Origin: Muscardinus avellanarius
Lineage: Eukaryota; Chordata; Mammalia; Rodentia; Gliridae
Assembly (NCBI GenBank): GCA_963383645.1
Contig: OY726559.1
Location: 123,056,721-123,120,720, forward strand
DNA length: 64,000 nucleotides
Direction of reading: 5' to 3'
Part shown: positions 22,912 to 34,800 of the stretch, piece after piece
Layout: each line of letters opens with the position of its first letter
Numbering within the stretch: the first letter of the stretch is position 1
Program-made: the position numbers and the translations under genes
The notes under the pieces: generated by a model
The model's input: only the letters and a program-made list of their open reading frames with translations
Told to the model about the DNA's origin: nothing
Database searches by the model: none

Positions 22912-23138
22912 TTTTTATTTATTTATTTATTTTTTTTGTGGGTCTGGGGATGGAACCCAGGGGCATTCGACCTCCGAGCTACAATCCCTGCCCTATTTTT
23001 TATTCTTTATTTTGAAACAGGGTCTCACTGAGTTGCAGAGGGCCTCACTAAGTAACTGAGGCTGTCCGTGAACCACGATCCTCCTGTCTCAGCCTCCCGA
23101 ATGCTGGGATGACAAGTGTGCGCCACTGCGCCCGGCTG
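22912..23138 (-). mobile_element. B1-ID SINE with target-site duplication
   Basis: gaatagtttta at 22901-22911 and 23139-23149; inserted in old L1. Confidence 0.92.
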
Positions 23139-23274
23139 GAATAGTTTTAGACTTATAAGACATTTGTGAAGACAGCGCAGTTTTCTTATACCCCTCGCTC
23201 AGTTTCCCTTATCAACATTTAGTTTGATACAATCACTGAACCACTGAACAGATATTGATAAATTATAGTTAGCA

Positions 23275-23442
23275 GCTACGTGTGGTGGCGCATGCCTATA
23301 ATCCTGGTATTTGGGAGGCTAAGACAGGAGGATCACAGGTTCAAGTCCAGCCTCCGCAAATTAGTGAGACCCTGTTTCCAAATAAAAATTTAATAGGGCT
23401 GGAGGCTTAGCTCAGAGGTAAAAATGCTCCTGGGTTCAATCT

Positions 23443-23513
<71 letters not shown>
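23275..23513 (+). mobile_element. B1-ID SINE with TC/AC microsatellite tail
   Basis: tgtggtggcgcatgcctata start; tail replaced by (TC)n(AC)n. Confidence 0.88.
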
Positions 23514-23514
<1 letters not shown>

Positions 23515-23825
23515 TATACTTTATTCATATTTTCTTACTTTTAGTGTCCTTTTTCTGTTCTAGGACCCATCTAAGATTCCACATTGCATTTAATTGGTAT
23601 GTCTACTCAAGCTTCTTTGGCTGTGCCAGTTACTGAGATGTTTCTCGTTGTTAATGACCTTGACTGTTTGAGGTTAGGCATTTCTTAGGTTGCTTTTCTA
23701 TTATAAATTGGCTTGTTTTTTTGATCAGCGGTGTTGGGAAGGTAAAGTGAAGACGTCAGGATGAGGTGTCATTTCTCATCGCAGTGCACATTATTGACAA
23801 GAGGAAATGGACATTTTCCTTAGCA

Positions 23826-24300
23826 GGGTTCTTGTCTACGGAGTATGAAGACTGACACTCGAACAGCAGAAAGGCGAGTGGGGAGTTTATTGTAAAGAAA
23901 GAGGTAAAAAAGGCACCGGGGGCCCTGGGGTCCGGCAGCTGCCTTCTCCACGCTGCTTGGGAGTAGCTCCAGCCACATGCCGTCAATTACTGATTGCTTC
24001 TCCCAAAGCACGCGATCTACTGAGAGAGTTGCGAGCCACCCCAGGGGCCTCCGTTGGCCTTGATGTCCAGCAGGTGTCTTCTGGTCACTGCCTGGGAGTT
24101 GCCTGGGCTGAGTGCCATCAATATCAATGACACACTGCTTTCTAACCACAACCTGCAGGGAGAGACAGACAGACAGACAGGCAGATGGAGGGAGGGAGGA
24201 AGGGAGGGAGGAAGAGAGTGATTTAGAGTGGTTTGTTTAGGGGTTATATGCATCTTTGAGTCTCCTTTCCCAGTTGGGGTCCCAGAGGCAGTGTCCTGGG
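23826..24300 (-). mobile_element. ERV-like solo LTR, antisense, two internal repeat units
   Basis: The minus strand carries an AATAAA-type signal (seen as tttatt at about 23887) and ends with CCGTAGACAAGAACCC, shared with the LTR at 60914-61634. Upstream of the signal are two diverged tandem units of about 125-130 bases (about 23920-24045 and 24046-24170) with common phrases such as gtccagcag, gctgcctt and gccatcaat/gccgtcaat. No gag, pol or env sequence is adjacent, so it is a solo LTR. The right boundary is approximate. Confidence 0.55.
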
Positions 24301-24761
24301 ACTTAGTGTTCTTTTTGTGTCTCCTTCTCTCTTTGGGGTCTCAGACACTGTTTCTTGGGCTCTCCTGGGCTTGCTCATTGGCAGGAGCACCTAGAGTTCA
24401 GTAGCATCTAGTCACTCTTGGGAGGCTTTTGAGCGTGGAATGCTTGCCATTCAGGAGGTCTGGTCCTTTCACGAGTGCTGGACGTTCCTTGGCACCTGCC
24501 GCCCCTCAGGAGGTTGTGTCCACGTGGCCCTGCACCCTCTCTGCCCATTTCTTTCTACCTCTCCAGTGGCATCACTAGAGACGTTGATCTTGCTATGGTG
24601 TGGACCTGCTTGACGCAGAGCTTGTCAGGTTTCTCCAAATGGAGTTATTCCTTTCCCTCTTCCCATGCCCAAGTTTCTGGAATGAAGTGTGTATGTATGG
24701 CCCACACTAGACTGAGGGCGTATGTCCCCCCTCACTTCCTTAGGGAGCGGCAGAATATTTA

Positions 24762-24955
24762 CTTATTTTTTTGTGGTATCAGGACTGAAGCCAGGGGCAT
24801 TCTACCTCCAAGTTTTGCCACCAGCCTTTTTTCATGTTGAAACAGGGTCTTGCTAGAAGTCTCACTGTGCTGCTGAGGCTGGCCTTGAACCTGTGATCCT
24901 CTTGTCTCAGCCTCCCAAGTACTGCGATTATAGGCTTGTGCCACTATGCCCGGCT
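24762..24955 (-). mobile_element. B1-ID SINE with target-site duplication
   Basis: gcagaatattta at 24750-24761 and 24959-24970. Confidence 0.9.
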
Positions 24956-25128
24956 AGAGCAGAATATTTAAATAACTTATTTGGAATTCTTCTACATGGG
25001 AGATTATCGTCCCCCATTCATGTATTTATTTAGCCATTTGTTTATCTAAGTATGGATGCTTAGAAATTTATTTTGTACTTTGAGTTATTGTCCAATACTG
25101 TTTTATTTTGTTCTAGCTTTGGCCGCTA

Positions 25129-25322
25129 GGAGTTTTTTTTCCCCCTTGGTACTGGGGATTGAACACAAGGACATTTGTACACCCAAAATACATCCCAACC
25201 TCTTTTATTTTTTAATTTTCAAACAGAATCTCGCTAAGTTGCTGAGGCTGGTCTTGAGCCTGTGATCCTCCAGTTGCAGCCTCACAAGTGCTGGGATTAA
25301 ACGTTAGCTGCCACCCCTGGCT
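25129..25322 (-). mobile_element. B1-ID SINE, diverged
   Basis: cttggtactggggattgaac start, ends ccacccctggct. Confidence 0.82.
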
Positions 25323-26152
25323 GGCCTCTGTCCCTTTGGCATAACCCCGATGTCGTGGGTAATGTTTATCTTTTAAGCACTTCTTTAATTTCCAACACTA
25401 CAAGATGCTCCAGGCTCATCTTGTGTATTTCCTGCTGCCTCAACCTTAGAATCAGCCATTTCTTTAAGGAACCCTGGTTCCTTTTATAGTGAACTTATTG
25501 GCTTTAGAAACTACATTCTGGGAGCGAGGGTGCTCATTGGCACTCACAGAAATAGACTCATCTGAAAGAACAAGGAAATTCACGTGTATGTGCATATTTC
25601 TATGTATTTGTAAGTGTTTCTGTATGTAACTGTCTGCATGTAGATAATACGAGTTTTTTCTGATGACTCTGGGTCTGCTATGTGACTGCAGGGCCCAGCC
25701 TACCCTTCCCTCGCATGTCTCTTGCCTTCCCTGCCAACAGTTAGAAACAAGGCTCCTACCTCCTATCCGTCTACTTAACGGTTCAACTCCAGTACATGTA
25801 TAGTGAGTGGCCTCAAAATGCTAACAACCCCTCTGTGGGAAACAGCCTCAACTATAATAGAACAATTACGCTCAGTCCTTTTTCCTGCGGTCCAGATTCT
25901 AAGTTTCTAGAGTTCCTTAGGCCTGCTCTTCCTCACCTGTTCTCTGAGGTTATTTCCTGTATTCACAATGCATTTGGTCTCCTGGCTATTTAAAAAACAG
26001 AAACGATTGGGAGATGAAGACTCAGCCATTAAAGAACTAATAACGGTGTGCAGTTCATTTTCAACAGCTAAGTGTTTCATGAACCACGCCGCTGGATGAC
26101 AGCCCTCTTGTAATTTTTTTCTGCTACTTGCTTTTGTTTCTACCTATTTGCC

Positions 26153-26545
26153 GTGGATTGAATGCCTGTGTCCCCCTAACGTTCATATTGGAAGTTGAAA
26201 TCCTTACTCCCAAAGCGATGGTATTTGGAGGTGGGGTCTTTGGAGAGACAGAGTTAGATGAGATCATGAGGGTAGGCCCCCATCAGGGTAGGACTGGTGG
26301 CCTTAATGCAAGAAGGGAGAGAGAGAGCTTTCCCTGCCCTCTGGGGCCACACGCTGAGGAAGGGCCATATAAGGACTTAGCGAGCAGGTGGCTCTAAGCC
26401 AGGAAGAGAGCCCTCACCAGAGGCCTAAGTAGATGGTACCTTGGCCTTGAGCTTCCAGCCTTAAGAACTATGAAAAATAAACTTGTTGAAATCACCTCAT
26501 CTGTGATATTTTGTTGTGTTGGCCTAAGCTAAGTAAGACACTAGG
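26153..26545 (+). mobile_element. MLT1-type (ERVL-MaLR) solo LTR
   Basis: The sequence follows the MLT1/MaLR LTR pattern: ggattgaatgcctgtgtccc near the start, atggtatttggaggtggggt, gatgagatcatgagggt, ccaggaagagagccctcacc, cttccagcctt, a polyadenylation signal aataaac at about 26476, and a closing gatattttgttgtg then ctaagtaagaca. It is nearly full length and in the same orientation as CGNL1. The divergence level is what one expects of an old mammalian element. Confidence 0.8.
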
Positions 26546-26600
26546 AAGAAAGATGGGCTGTCAAGGGGCCTTTTCTTAAACCAAGTTCCCCAGTTCCCTT

Positions 26601-26602
<2 letters not shown>

Positions 26603-26648
<46 letters not shown>

Positions 26649-26650
26649 AC
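26603..26650. repeat. (TG)n
   Basis: About 22 units followed by tacacgcatg. Confidence 0.95.
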
Positions 26651-26654
26651 GCAT

Positions 26655-26735
26655 GTGTGCGCTTTGCTGGGAATCAAACCCAGGGCCTTGCATATGGCAG
26701 GCAAGCTCTCTACCACTGAGCTAAGCGCCAGCTCC
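26655..26735 (-). mobile_element. Lone ID element
   Basis: gctgggaatcaaacccaggg to ctctaccactgagctaagcg; tail grew into the (TG)n array at 26603-26650. Confidence 0.82.
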
Positions 26736-27769
26736 CATTTCTACCTTTAAACAACACAGACCCCTGTTTGCTCCACTGTCCTGGGGTAGGAGATGGCAAG
26801 TGGTGTTCTTTGTGGTGCATTTGGAGGTGAGAGGTCTGGGTTAACCTCTTGGTTGGAATTGTCCGAGGATATTCGGTGGGACAGTTTTGGCTAAAACAAG
26901 TATTAATATTGGGGTAATGCTTCTCAGTGGAAAGATTATAATCATGTACTTGAAGGAAAAGACGACTTTTGTCTCCAAATCTATTGAGCCTGCGTTGAGT
27001 GGGAGAGCCTGGGTCAGCAGAAGCCCCCTGGGGAGGAGGCCAGAGCAGTGGTGGCCGTGGGCCTGGCCAGGTCCTGGCTCCAGTGTCCCACCAAGACCAC
27101 CGTGGGTGTGAATGTTATTTGAAGGCCTCTGTTAAGGGCACCCTTGAGGCCGTGTTTCCTCCCAGATGCTGATGTGGGTTTCTGATGCTTCTCTTTGGAT
27201 TGGTCCATGTTTGAGAGTCTTCAGTGATCATGTCCGTCCATGTAGCTGTCTGCTCACCTCTCAGGAGTAGAGGAGTCACAGGCGCTGTTGCTGGTTGGGT
27301 AGCAAAGCCTGCAGCTCTGGGAAAAGTGGCCTTTGACTAGAAATGGGCGACTTAGCCTGTTACTGCCAGGCAGGGACTTGCTTTCTTTGTCTCCCTTTTG
27401 GATTTCATCCTTTTCGCCCTTAGTTTTTTTTTCTCCTTTCTTTGTAGTGATTTTTTTTTTAGTACGCGATTTAAAAAAAAATAACATTTATTGCCTGTTC
27501 TCTTTCATAACACCTGTTTTGATAGGAATGTCTACTTCCTTGCCCTTAGGACGGCAGAGAACAGGACACATTTATCTATGTCTTCTACCACCACGACTCA
27601 AAAGGTTCCATTCAGAGATCTACTCAGGAAATTAAATGACACTTTCAATGACACTTTGGTTTTTAAGACAAAAACCTTTATAAATTAGCCCCTAGGAGAA
27701 AGTGAAGACATTTAGTTACTTTCTCTTTTTGCTGTTTTCTCTGCGGTCATCAGCTAACTGCCCAAACCG

Positions 27770-27803
<34 letters not shown>
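27770..27803. repeat. (TG)n
   Basis: About 16 units. Confidence 0.95.
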
Positions 27804-27805
<2 letters not shown>

Positions 27806-27847
27806 ATGTTCAACCTCAGGTTAATGTGCAAAGAATTATTTTGGATG

Positions 27848-27945
27848 GTGCAGTTCGGGGTAGGTTAATGTTCAATGTAAAAGCACTTAGATGAGCACTC
27901 GGTACACAGTAAATGCATTTAACAGTTAATTACGTTATTATTACC
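27848..27945 (+). mobile_element. MIR 3' fragment
   Basis: aaagcacttagatgagcact followed by cggtacacagtaaatgc is a MIR tail. Confidence 0.5.
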
Positions 27946-28477
27946 GCCAACTCAAGAACTGTCCCCAGGGCCCCTGTTGTGGCAGAGTAAGGCGTAACAA
28001 GGGCCCAGGACTGGGTTTGGGCAGAGGAGGTTGGCGGGGATTGATACTGCTGTCGTATTGGTACAAGAGGAGTGGTGGGGAGGGAGTGGGTCCCAGCACA
28101 GAGGTTTGGGTCTAAGAACTTTGGAACCGGAGCTTGAAAGCGGCTGGCTGAAGGCAGGTTTAGAGTGTTGAAGTCGCAGCTGTTCTGCCTGTGTGCTGCT
28201 CCTCCCTTCAGGAGCGTGGAGGAGCGCGGCAGGGCCTGGGTGGGCACTAATGCACCACGGGCTCCTGTGGATGCCGGGACAAGGATAGTTTTGCTTTGTC
28301 TTTCTTATTCTCAATGTCTTTTTGGCACTTTCATGGCAAAAAGGTATTTTCCTATGCTTGTATGTTGGTCTTTATTAAACACAGATTATAACTTTTCACT
28401 TGTTATGTTATATTCTTAGAGGTTTGGCAGGCAACGTCGGCATGGGGTAACATTCCATTAAACCAAGTAATCTTGCT

Positions 28478-28650
28478 TTCTTTTTTTGTGTACTGAGGAT
28501 TGAGCCCAGGGGCATGCTACCCCTGAGCTATGCTCCAGTCCTAATTTTATTTTGCAACAGGGTTTCACTAAGTTGCTGAGGTTGACCTCAAACCTGCGGT
28601 CCTCCTGTCTTAGCCTCCCAAGAACTGGGACGACAGGGGTACACTCAGTT
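28478..28650 (-). mobile_element. B1-ID SINE, shortened
   Basis: gtactgaggattgagcccag start; the final box is eroded. Confidence 0.78.
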
Positions 28651-29137
28651 CTTTGAACATGAATACCAGGTTATGGCTTTTTTGCACCCTGCAGACTGTG
28701 AGCATGGCCCTGGGGAGAGGAAACACAGGCAGAGATGTCATACTGGCGAGGAGTGGGCAAGCAAGGCACCTAAGTTTCCCGTGACAGCCTTTTACCTTTG
28801 CATTTGAATTTCTGTGAAATCAGTATTCCTCAAAAGGATGGCTGGACTCTGCTCTTCAGCAGCCCCCTCTGCTCTGGCTCTGTGCCTTCCTCTCCAGGGG
28901 CAGAGGTTTTGTCAGGTCACTTTCAGTCTCCGTCCTGCCCAATGCAGTGATGCTCCCCGTCTTTGTGTAATTATCAGCAGAATTGGTCCTACTGGGCACC
29001 TCCTTCCTCCCCCAAACACCAGGTTCTTCTGGTTTCTGTCCTCCCCACTCCCCTGGCCTCCTCCCATCCTGCTGGCGGCTCCTCCTCAGCTCTGGGCCTC
29101 TCCTTCCCTGTTCCCTCCCCTTGTCTCCTCTAGGACA

Positions 29138-29292
29138 GAGCATTCTCCCTCCAGGCTACACTCCCAGCCTTTTTTATTTTCAATGGGAATCACTGAATTG
29201 CTGAGGCCGGCCTTGGACCTGCATCCTCCTGTCTCAGCCTCCCTAGTACTGGGGTTACAGGCGTGGCCCAGTTTGCCACCATGCCTGGCTGG
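29138..29292 (-). mobile_element. B1-ID SINE lacking the ID head end
   Basis: ccctccaggctacactccca start, ends gccaccatgcctggct. Confidence 0.78.
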
Positions 29293-29499
29293 CCTTCTTT
29301 CTCTTGTCTTCTCAGTGTGGAGGGCCCTGTAGATGATCCAGGGCCGGGCTGGGCCCTTGCTTTGCATTCTAACAAGCTCTCAGTGAGGCTGTTTACGTGG
29401 CTCTGGTTAACCAGGCCCTGGAGCTTGGCCTTCAGGGTCCATATTAGGCCCCCGGGCTTAGCTTTAAGTAACACTTAAGCTCTTACTGGCCATGTCTTA

Positions 29500-29965
29500 C
29501 CCCAACTGGGATAAAACTTAGACTCCCGGAGGCTCCCATGCTGTTGACCCTGCCCGCTCTCGCCCTCACCGGCCATCGCCTGTGATGCTCTGGCTGACCC
29601 AGCTTTCTTTGTGGCTGTCTGCCTTGCCCGCACGCTGCTCCTTCAGGAGTCGAGCTCGCCGCCTCCCCTCTCCACTGGCACTGCTTGGAGAGAGCTCGTC
29701 ATCTCTTGCAAAGCAACCGTTTCCTCCTGAGAGCGCCCTTCCACCACCTCTGTGTCTAAAATTTGCCTTTAGCACCCTGCCTGGATGTCTTCTTCCTCAC
29801 TTCACTTCAGAGCACAGACGACTCCCAGTGATTTTCTTCTTCACTTCCTCCCTAGGAGCCCGAGTTCTGTGGGAATGAGGACTTTGTCTCTCTGTGTAAC
29901 TGCTGTAGAGGAGTGCTGAGCAGCCATAGGCTCTCGGTAAGAATTTGTTAGTGCTTAAATAAAAC
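29500..29965 (+). mobile_element. Possible L2 3' fragment
   Basis: gtgggaatgaggactttgtctctctgtgtaactgctgt near 29868-29905, then gctctcggtaagaatttgtt, fits the conserved L2 3' end. The upstream C-rich part (29520-29800) with cttcaggagt and cttcctcactt is consistent but diverged. Confidence 0.45.
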
Positions 29966-30675
29966 ATGAGTAGCAGTGTACCCCGAATGAGCTAAGGACC
30001 ACTGGATATTACCACCTGACTTCAATCTCCATGTTTGTAGAGGCTTAGGTATCAGGTCACAATCTTTAATTATCGTGAGCTACTGGATAGATCCCAGGTG
30101 GCCCGGACACATAGATGATGCTTCCCATCACGTGAAGAGCCAATGGTATTATGTCAGAGTGATCGCGTGAAGGTTTCCTAGTCATTGGATTAAAAAAAGG
30201 CTGGGAAATTGTGGCGTCCCCTGGACAGTGCAGCTTGGTGTGATGACCTTGGGAAGGCTTGTCCTACGAAGCTCCTGTTCAAGCCACGTAGAGATACGGG
30301 CTCAGCAAGTTATCATTGTCTTCAGATTAAATCAATATGAATTTGAATTATATTGGTGTTATAATTATATTTATATTTAATGTACAGTTTCTTGGTCTTA
30401 TGGTAACATAAAATTATAGTAGTTTTATATTTGTACATGTTATGGGAAACATTAAGTGAACTCGAAAGGTCTTTGAGATTTTTTTTCTTTTCTTTAAAGG
30501 CATCTGTGTCTCATATAAGCTTCTGCAAGTCTAAAATAGGAAATAAACAACATTGAAGGTGTGGCTTAGGACAGACACAGGAAAAGCTCTTAAATGCTAA
30601 GAGAGCTTGTGAAAAACACTTATCAAAATAAGTATAATATAGGCTGAGTAGGCTATTAAATCTTGGCATACTTTT
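29966..30675. other. No recognised feature, AT-rich
   Basis: Unique-looking AT-rich sequence. Confidence 0.45.
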
Positions 30676-30769
30676 AGGGCTAGGACTGTATGTAGCTTTC
30701 TGGTAGAGCTTGTACTTAGCATGCACGAGGCCCTTGGTTTGATCTGTACCATGAAAAGAAGAAAAAAAT
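30676..30769 (+). mobile_element. Lone ID element
   Basis: gtagagcttgtacttagcat then gcacgaggcccttggtttga and an A-rich tail. Confidence 0.75.
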
Positions 30770-30842
30770 TAGCATGTTTTTAATGTTTAAGAGTGAATAA
30801 AAAAAAATCCACCAAAAACATGCTAATAAAACCTAAAAGTTA

Positions 30843-31075
30843 GCCAGGCATGGTGTGCCTTGTAGTAGTCCCAGTACTTGGGAGGCTGAGGCAGGAGGAT
30901 GGCAGTCTCATAGCCAGCTTCAGCTACTTAGGGAGGCCCTCTGCAACTTAGCAAGACACTATTTCAAAATAAAATAAAAAAAACACACAAAAAAACATAG
31001 GGCTGGAGGTGTAGCTCAGAGGTAGAATGCATCCTCCTTCAATTCCCAGTATAGCAAAACAAAAACAAAAAAATC
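30843..31075 (+). mobile_element. B1-ID SINE
   Basis: gccaggcatggtgtgccttg start, CAAAA-unit tail. Confidence 0.85.
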
Positions 31076-31226
31076 CCCAAATGCTAAAAGGTTCAAATAT
31101 TAAACTTATTTATTTTTATGTTGGATCTTCAGCTTTGGATTATTGATTTAATTTCTGATTATTGCAAAGCATCATGACTTGAGAAACTTCCTTACTAAAG
31201 ACATCCAATAAAATATATTCAGATAC

Positions 31227-31433
31227 CCCCAGGTGTGGGGGTGCACGTTTGTAATCGCCGCGCTTGGGAGGCGGAGACAGGAGGATTGCACAGGGTCGAA
31301 GTCAGCCTTGCTGGCTTAAGAGACCCTGTTTCCAAATAAAAATATAAAAATGGGTCTGGGAGTGTAGCCCGGGGGTAGAAGGGTTTTCAGGAACCCCAGT
31401 ACCATCAAAATAATAATAATTATTATATATATT
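31227..31433 (+). mobile_element. B1-ID SINE with target-site duplication
   Basis: ttcagatac flanks it (31218-31226 and about 31436-31444); belongs to the subtype with the caggaaccccagtaccatc end. Confidence 0.88.
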
Positions 31434-32457
31434 TTATTCAGATACAAAGTAAAGACAGTAGAGTGATGGTTTTTCCCACCAATTCCAGGGCCTGGATTAG
31501 GAAAGTCAGTAGGCCAGGACCTCCCATTTCTAACTTGTACTCCGGCCCTCCATCTACCCTTGGGTTCCTGGAGACCAAAGAAGGCATCCTGCACATGAGA
31601 CTCGGCTGTGAAGGTAGAGGCACATTCTTGCTCTGAAAGGGGATTAGATGGTCCTTCTCCACCACACATTTCCTCTGAATATACGTGTGTGATTATACCC
31701 TGTTTATCTCCAGATATGATCTGAGGCTAACAGGTCCAGTGTTGTGGAGCTGACACCAGGGCGCAGTGGCAGAGGAAAGAGTGGGATGGGGCCGGCTTGG
31801 GAGGGGTCTTTTAGCAGGGAGGAAGGGGCCCAGAACCAGAGGTGTGCTGGATAGCTCAATGAATGGCTGGTGCTTCAATGACCCAAATAACTGACAAGAA
31901 CAAGATAGTGTGTTTGGGGTGACTTCAGGGTCTGAGTGTGGCTAGGTCCTTCCCTGACCACCCACTGGAGAATTACAGGGTGAAAGGTTGTATTGGAGCA
32001 AAGTTACTATTGGTGTCCACAGTTTTGGGAGAAATAATGTCTTGAACAACAGAGAACCTGCGTTTACACATCTACTAAATATGTATCTAAGGACGTTTAT
32101 TTTAGTTTTATTTTTTAATATATTGGGTGACTATACAGCGTTGTCTTCTATTTGTTTTCAACAGTCATACTTTTTTTTTTCCTGTGGCGATTGAACCCAC
32201 GGGCATTCTACCTTCAGGCTACACCCCAGCCCTATTTTATTTTTTTATTTTGAAACAATCTTGCCAGGTGTGGTGGCGCATGCTTGTAATCCCAGCATTC
32301 GGGAGGCTGAGACCTGGAGGATCACGGTTCGCGGACAGCCTCAGCTACTTAGTGAGGCCTTCTACAACTCAGTGAGTCCCGGTTTCAAAATAAAGAATAC
32401 AAAATAGGGCAGGGGATATAGCTCGGAGGTCAAATGCCCCTGGGTTCCATCCCCAGA

Positions 32458-32507
<50 letters not shown>

Positions 32508-33214
32508 GAAGCAATCTCACCAGGTTGATGAGTCTTACTGCTTGCTGAGACTGTCCTTAAACCTGTGGTTCTCCTGTCTCTGCCTCCCAAGTACTGAGAT
32601 TACAGTCGTGCACTACCACATCTGGCTCAACAGTTATGCTTTGGTAGTAGGTTTCTGTGGGCAAACCCAGGGCCTATCATTGATAGCATAGTTTCTCTGG
32701 GCCCTGTGAAAACAACCCACTTCAATCTTTATGAGACCTGGTTGGTTTGAGTGAAACACCACATGGCTGCTTCGCATATGGTCCTGGATTTGACAGTCAT
32801 TTGGCCAAGTTTCTCATGATGCAAATTCTCTCACCCTTTCTTCTTAAGAGAACAATGACGGGCAGGACTTTTTGGTTAGTTCTCCTGTTTTGAGCAACCA
32901 AGGAGAGATACTTTGCAGAAAGTACAGTGGAGGGAGGGGGAGTATATTTAACGTTGGAATTCACTTTGCAGTAATCTTTTTTGAGCATGTTCTGGAAACT
33001 GGGCTTGTTACAGCTGATGTTGCCAGAGTTCCACAACATCACTTTAGACATGCTTGATAACCCCAGGGCTCATTTTCTACTTTGGAAAATATGCACATTT
33101 TATGATGTGGAGCCTGGAGGAGGGAGAAAGACAGTGGTGCTGTGGATCTGCTAGTTCTAGTGTTTTAAACAGTTAAAAATATTGTGGCTGGAGGTGTCTG
33201 AAGGCTGGAGGTTT

Positions 33215-33217
<3 letters not shown>
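31434..33217. other. Mostly unrecognised intron sequence
   Basis: Only the nested SINE pair at 32168-32627 is identified. Confidence 0.45.
32168..32627. mobile_element. Nested SINEs in opposite orientations
   Basis: Outer minus copy 32168-32263 and 32505-32627; inner plus copy about 32264-32505 with a (CA)n tail, inserted at gaaacaatc / gaagcaatc. Confidence 0.85.

Positions 33218-33264
<47 letters not shown>
33218..33264. repeat. (TA)n
   Basis: About 23 uninterrupted units. Confidence 0.95.
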
Positions 33265-33267
<3 letters not shown>

Positions 33268-33295
33268 TTTTTTTTTTTTTACATTATTCAACTTT

Positions 33296-33447
33296 GTGTG
33301 TGTAGTACTGAAGATAATCGAGGGACATTCTACCTCCAAGCTATATCCATTCCTTTTAAATTTTTGTTTGAAACAGCTGTCCTTGAACCTGTGATCCTCT
33401 TGTCTCACTAAGTGCTGGGATTACAGGCATGCGCAACCATGCCTGGC
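33296..33447 (-). mobile_element. B1-ID SINE, shortened
   Basis: gtagtactgaagataatcga start, ends accatgcctggct; adjacent (TA)n array. Confidence 0.8.
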
Positions 33448-33754
33448 TTTACACTGTTCAGATATTAAAAGTGAATTTAGAGATATGTGGACATTAAATG
33501 TGATTCATTCATTCACCCAGTCATTTGTTTATCCAGTGTCTACTCTATGTGGGCCACTGTTCTGGCTCTGGAACTATGGCTAGGAGGAAGGTGTGGCTGG
33601 GCACGACACCCCCCGAGACCCGCCAGGCAGGAGCCTGCCTTGTTGGCACACCAGTGTGGAGGATGGAGGGTGTGTTTTGGTCCTCGGCCCTCCAGTGACC
33701 ATATCAGCATCATCACACTGGACACCACGGGAGGCAGGAAAGTGAATGGATTTG

Positions 33755-33990
33755 AGGAAAGAGCTCAGGTCTTGGAGACAGAAGGTCTGGGTCTGATTTC
33801 AGGGCTGCTCCCAACCCAGAAGGAGACCTTGGAGGAAGTTGCTTTACTCATCTCCAAGCCAGAAAAAGTGTCCCTCAGGCCAGTGCCGTGGGGCCCATCC
33901 AAACAGATACAATGGCGAAGGCAGAGGACGGCACTTTGCACCGTGCCTGGCACTGTGGAGGCTCGTGAGCTTGTCTCACTCACCTGGCTG
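33755..33990 (+). mobile_element. Possible MIR
   Basis: gacagaaggtctgggtctga, ttgctttactcatctccaag and gcaccgtgcctggcactgtg are in MIR order but diverged. Confidence 0.45.
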
Positions 33991-34644
33991 AAAAGGCCTA
34001 AAATGTGGTTGTTGGGACAAAACCCACGGACCAAAGAAACCCCTGCCCCGTCCTGAGTAGGTGGAGGTGACTGTGTCGGTCCCTGCGAGACTCCTAGGCT
34101 GGGGGTGGGTGTGCCCTGGGGAGGGAGCAGGTTTTCACAGGTGACAGGTGGCCATTATTTACTGAAGGCAAAATTCATTGAAGGCAAAGGCGTAAAAGCA
34201 GGCCCGTCAGCAGTGTGGGATGGAAGCCCCTTGCTGGACACCTGCAGAAGACATTCCCTTCCTCCTGGCCTGGGATGATGGTGCCGCTGCCACTAGTGCG
34301 GACTGGAGCCAAGGCACGCGCGTCTGGAGAGCTTTTCAGTGTGGAACGGACTACAGTGTAACATGGGACAAGTCTGAGAGGCGCCATTGGTTAGGAAGCT
34401 AGCTATTTCTCGGACAGTTTGGCTGCTGTGTAGGTTTAGGTGAACAGGCACGACAAGGTCTTACTGTGTGCCACTTGTCGGTCACTGCGTGGCGGCTGCT
34501 CAGGAGGGCTCTCAAGTCAGATTTGGGTTTAGGGAGAAAAGTCTATTTAATTCTTTACTGATGTCTCAGGCTCTAGATAGGAGACTACAGCGCACATGTC
34601 GGGGATCTTTTACGTCCCGTTCAGACCTTTTCTTTTCTCTTCCC

Positions 34645-34800
34645 CTTTCTGTCGTACTGGGGACTGAACCCAGGGATGCTCTACCACAGAGCTACATCAC
34701 AAGCCTTTTTTATTTTTATTTTGGAGTCTCTCTAGGTTGATAAAAATGTCACTACTTGCTGAGGGTGTCTTCGAAATTGTGATCCTTCTCTTTCAGCCTC
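34645..34800 (-). mobile_element. B1-ID SINE lacking the B1 start
   Basis: cgtactggggactgaaccca start, breaks off after tttcagcctcc. Confidence 0.78.

Larger units (their letters stand above)
22880..23750. mobile_element. Old L1 3' region, interrupted by two SINEs
   Basis: L1-like segments are 22880-22911, 23139-23274 and 23520-23750. They include tagttttagacttataagac, cttatacccctcgctcagtt, tcctttttctgttctaggac and ccacattgcatttaattggt in the order found in ancient L1 3' ends. SINEs at 22912-23138 and 23275-23513 split it. Confidence 0.6.
24301..26152. other. Mostly unrecognised intron sequence
   Basis: Two SINEs (24762, 25129); the rest shows nothing identifiable. Confidence 0.45.
26736..29137. 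other. Mostly unrecognised intron sequence
   Basis: Holds a (TG)n array, a MIR tail and one SINE; otherwise nothing seen. Confidence 0.45.

Noticed and set aside
28814..29332. 172-codon plus-strand frame
   Set aside because: Runs into a SINE and shows no recognisable domain; composition is simple C/T-rich intron sequence.
33487..34056. 189-codon plus-strand frame
   Set aside because: Overlaps ancient repeat phrases and a MIR-like segment; no protein similarity recognised.
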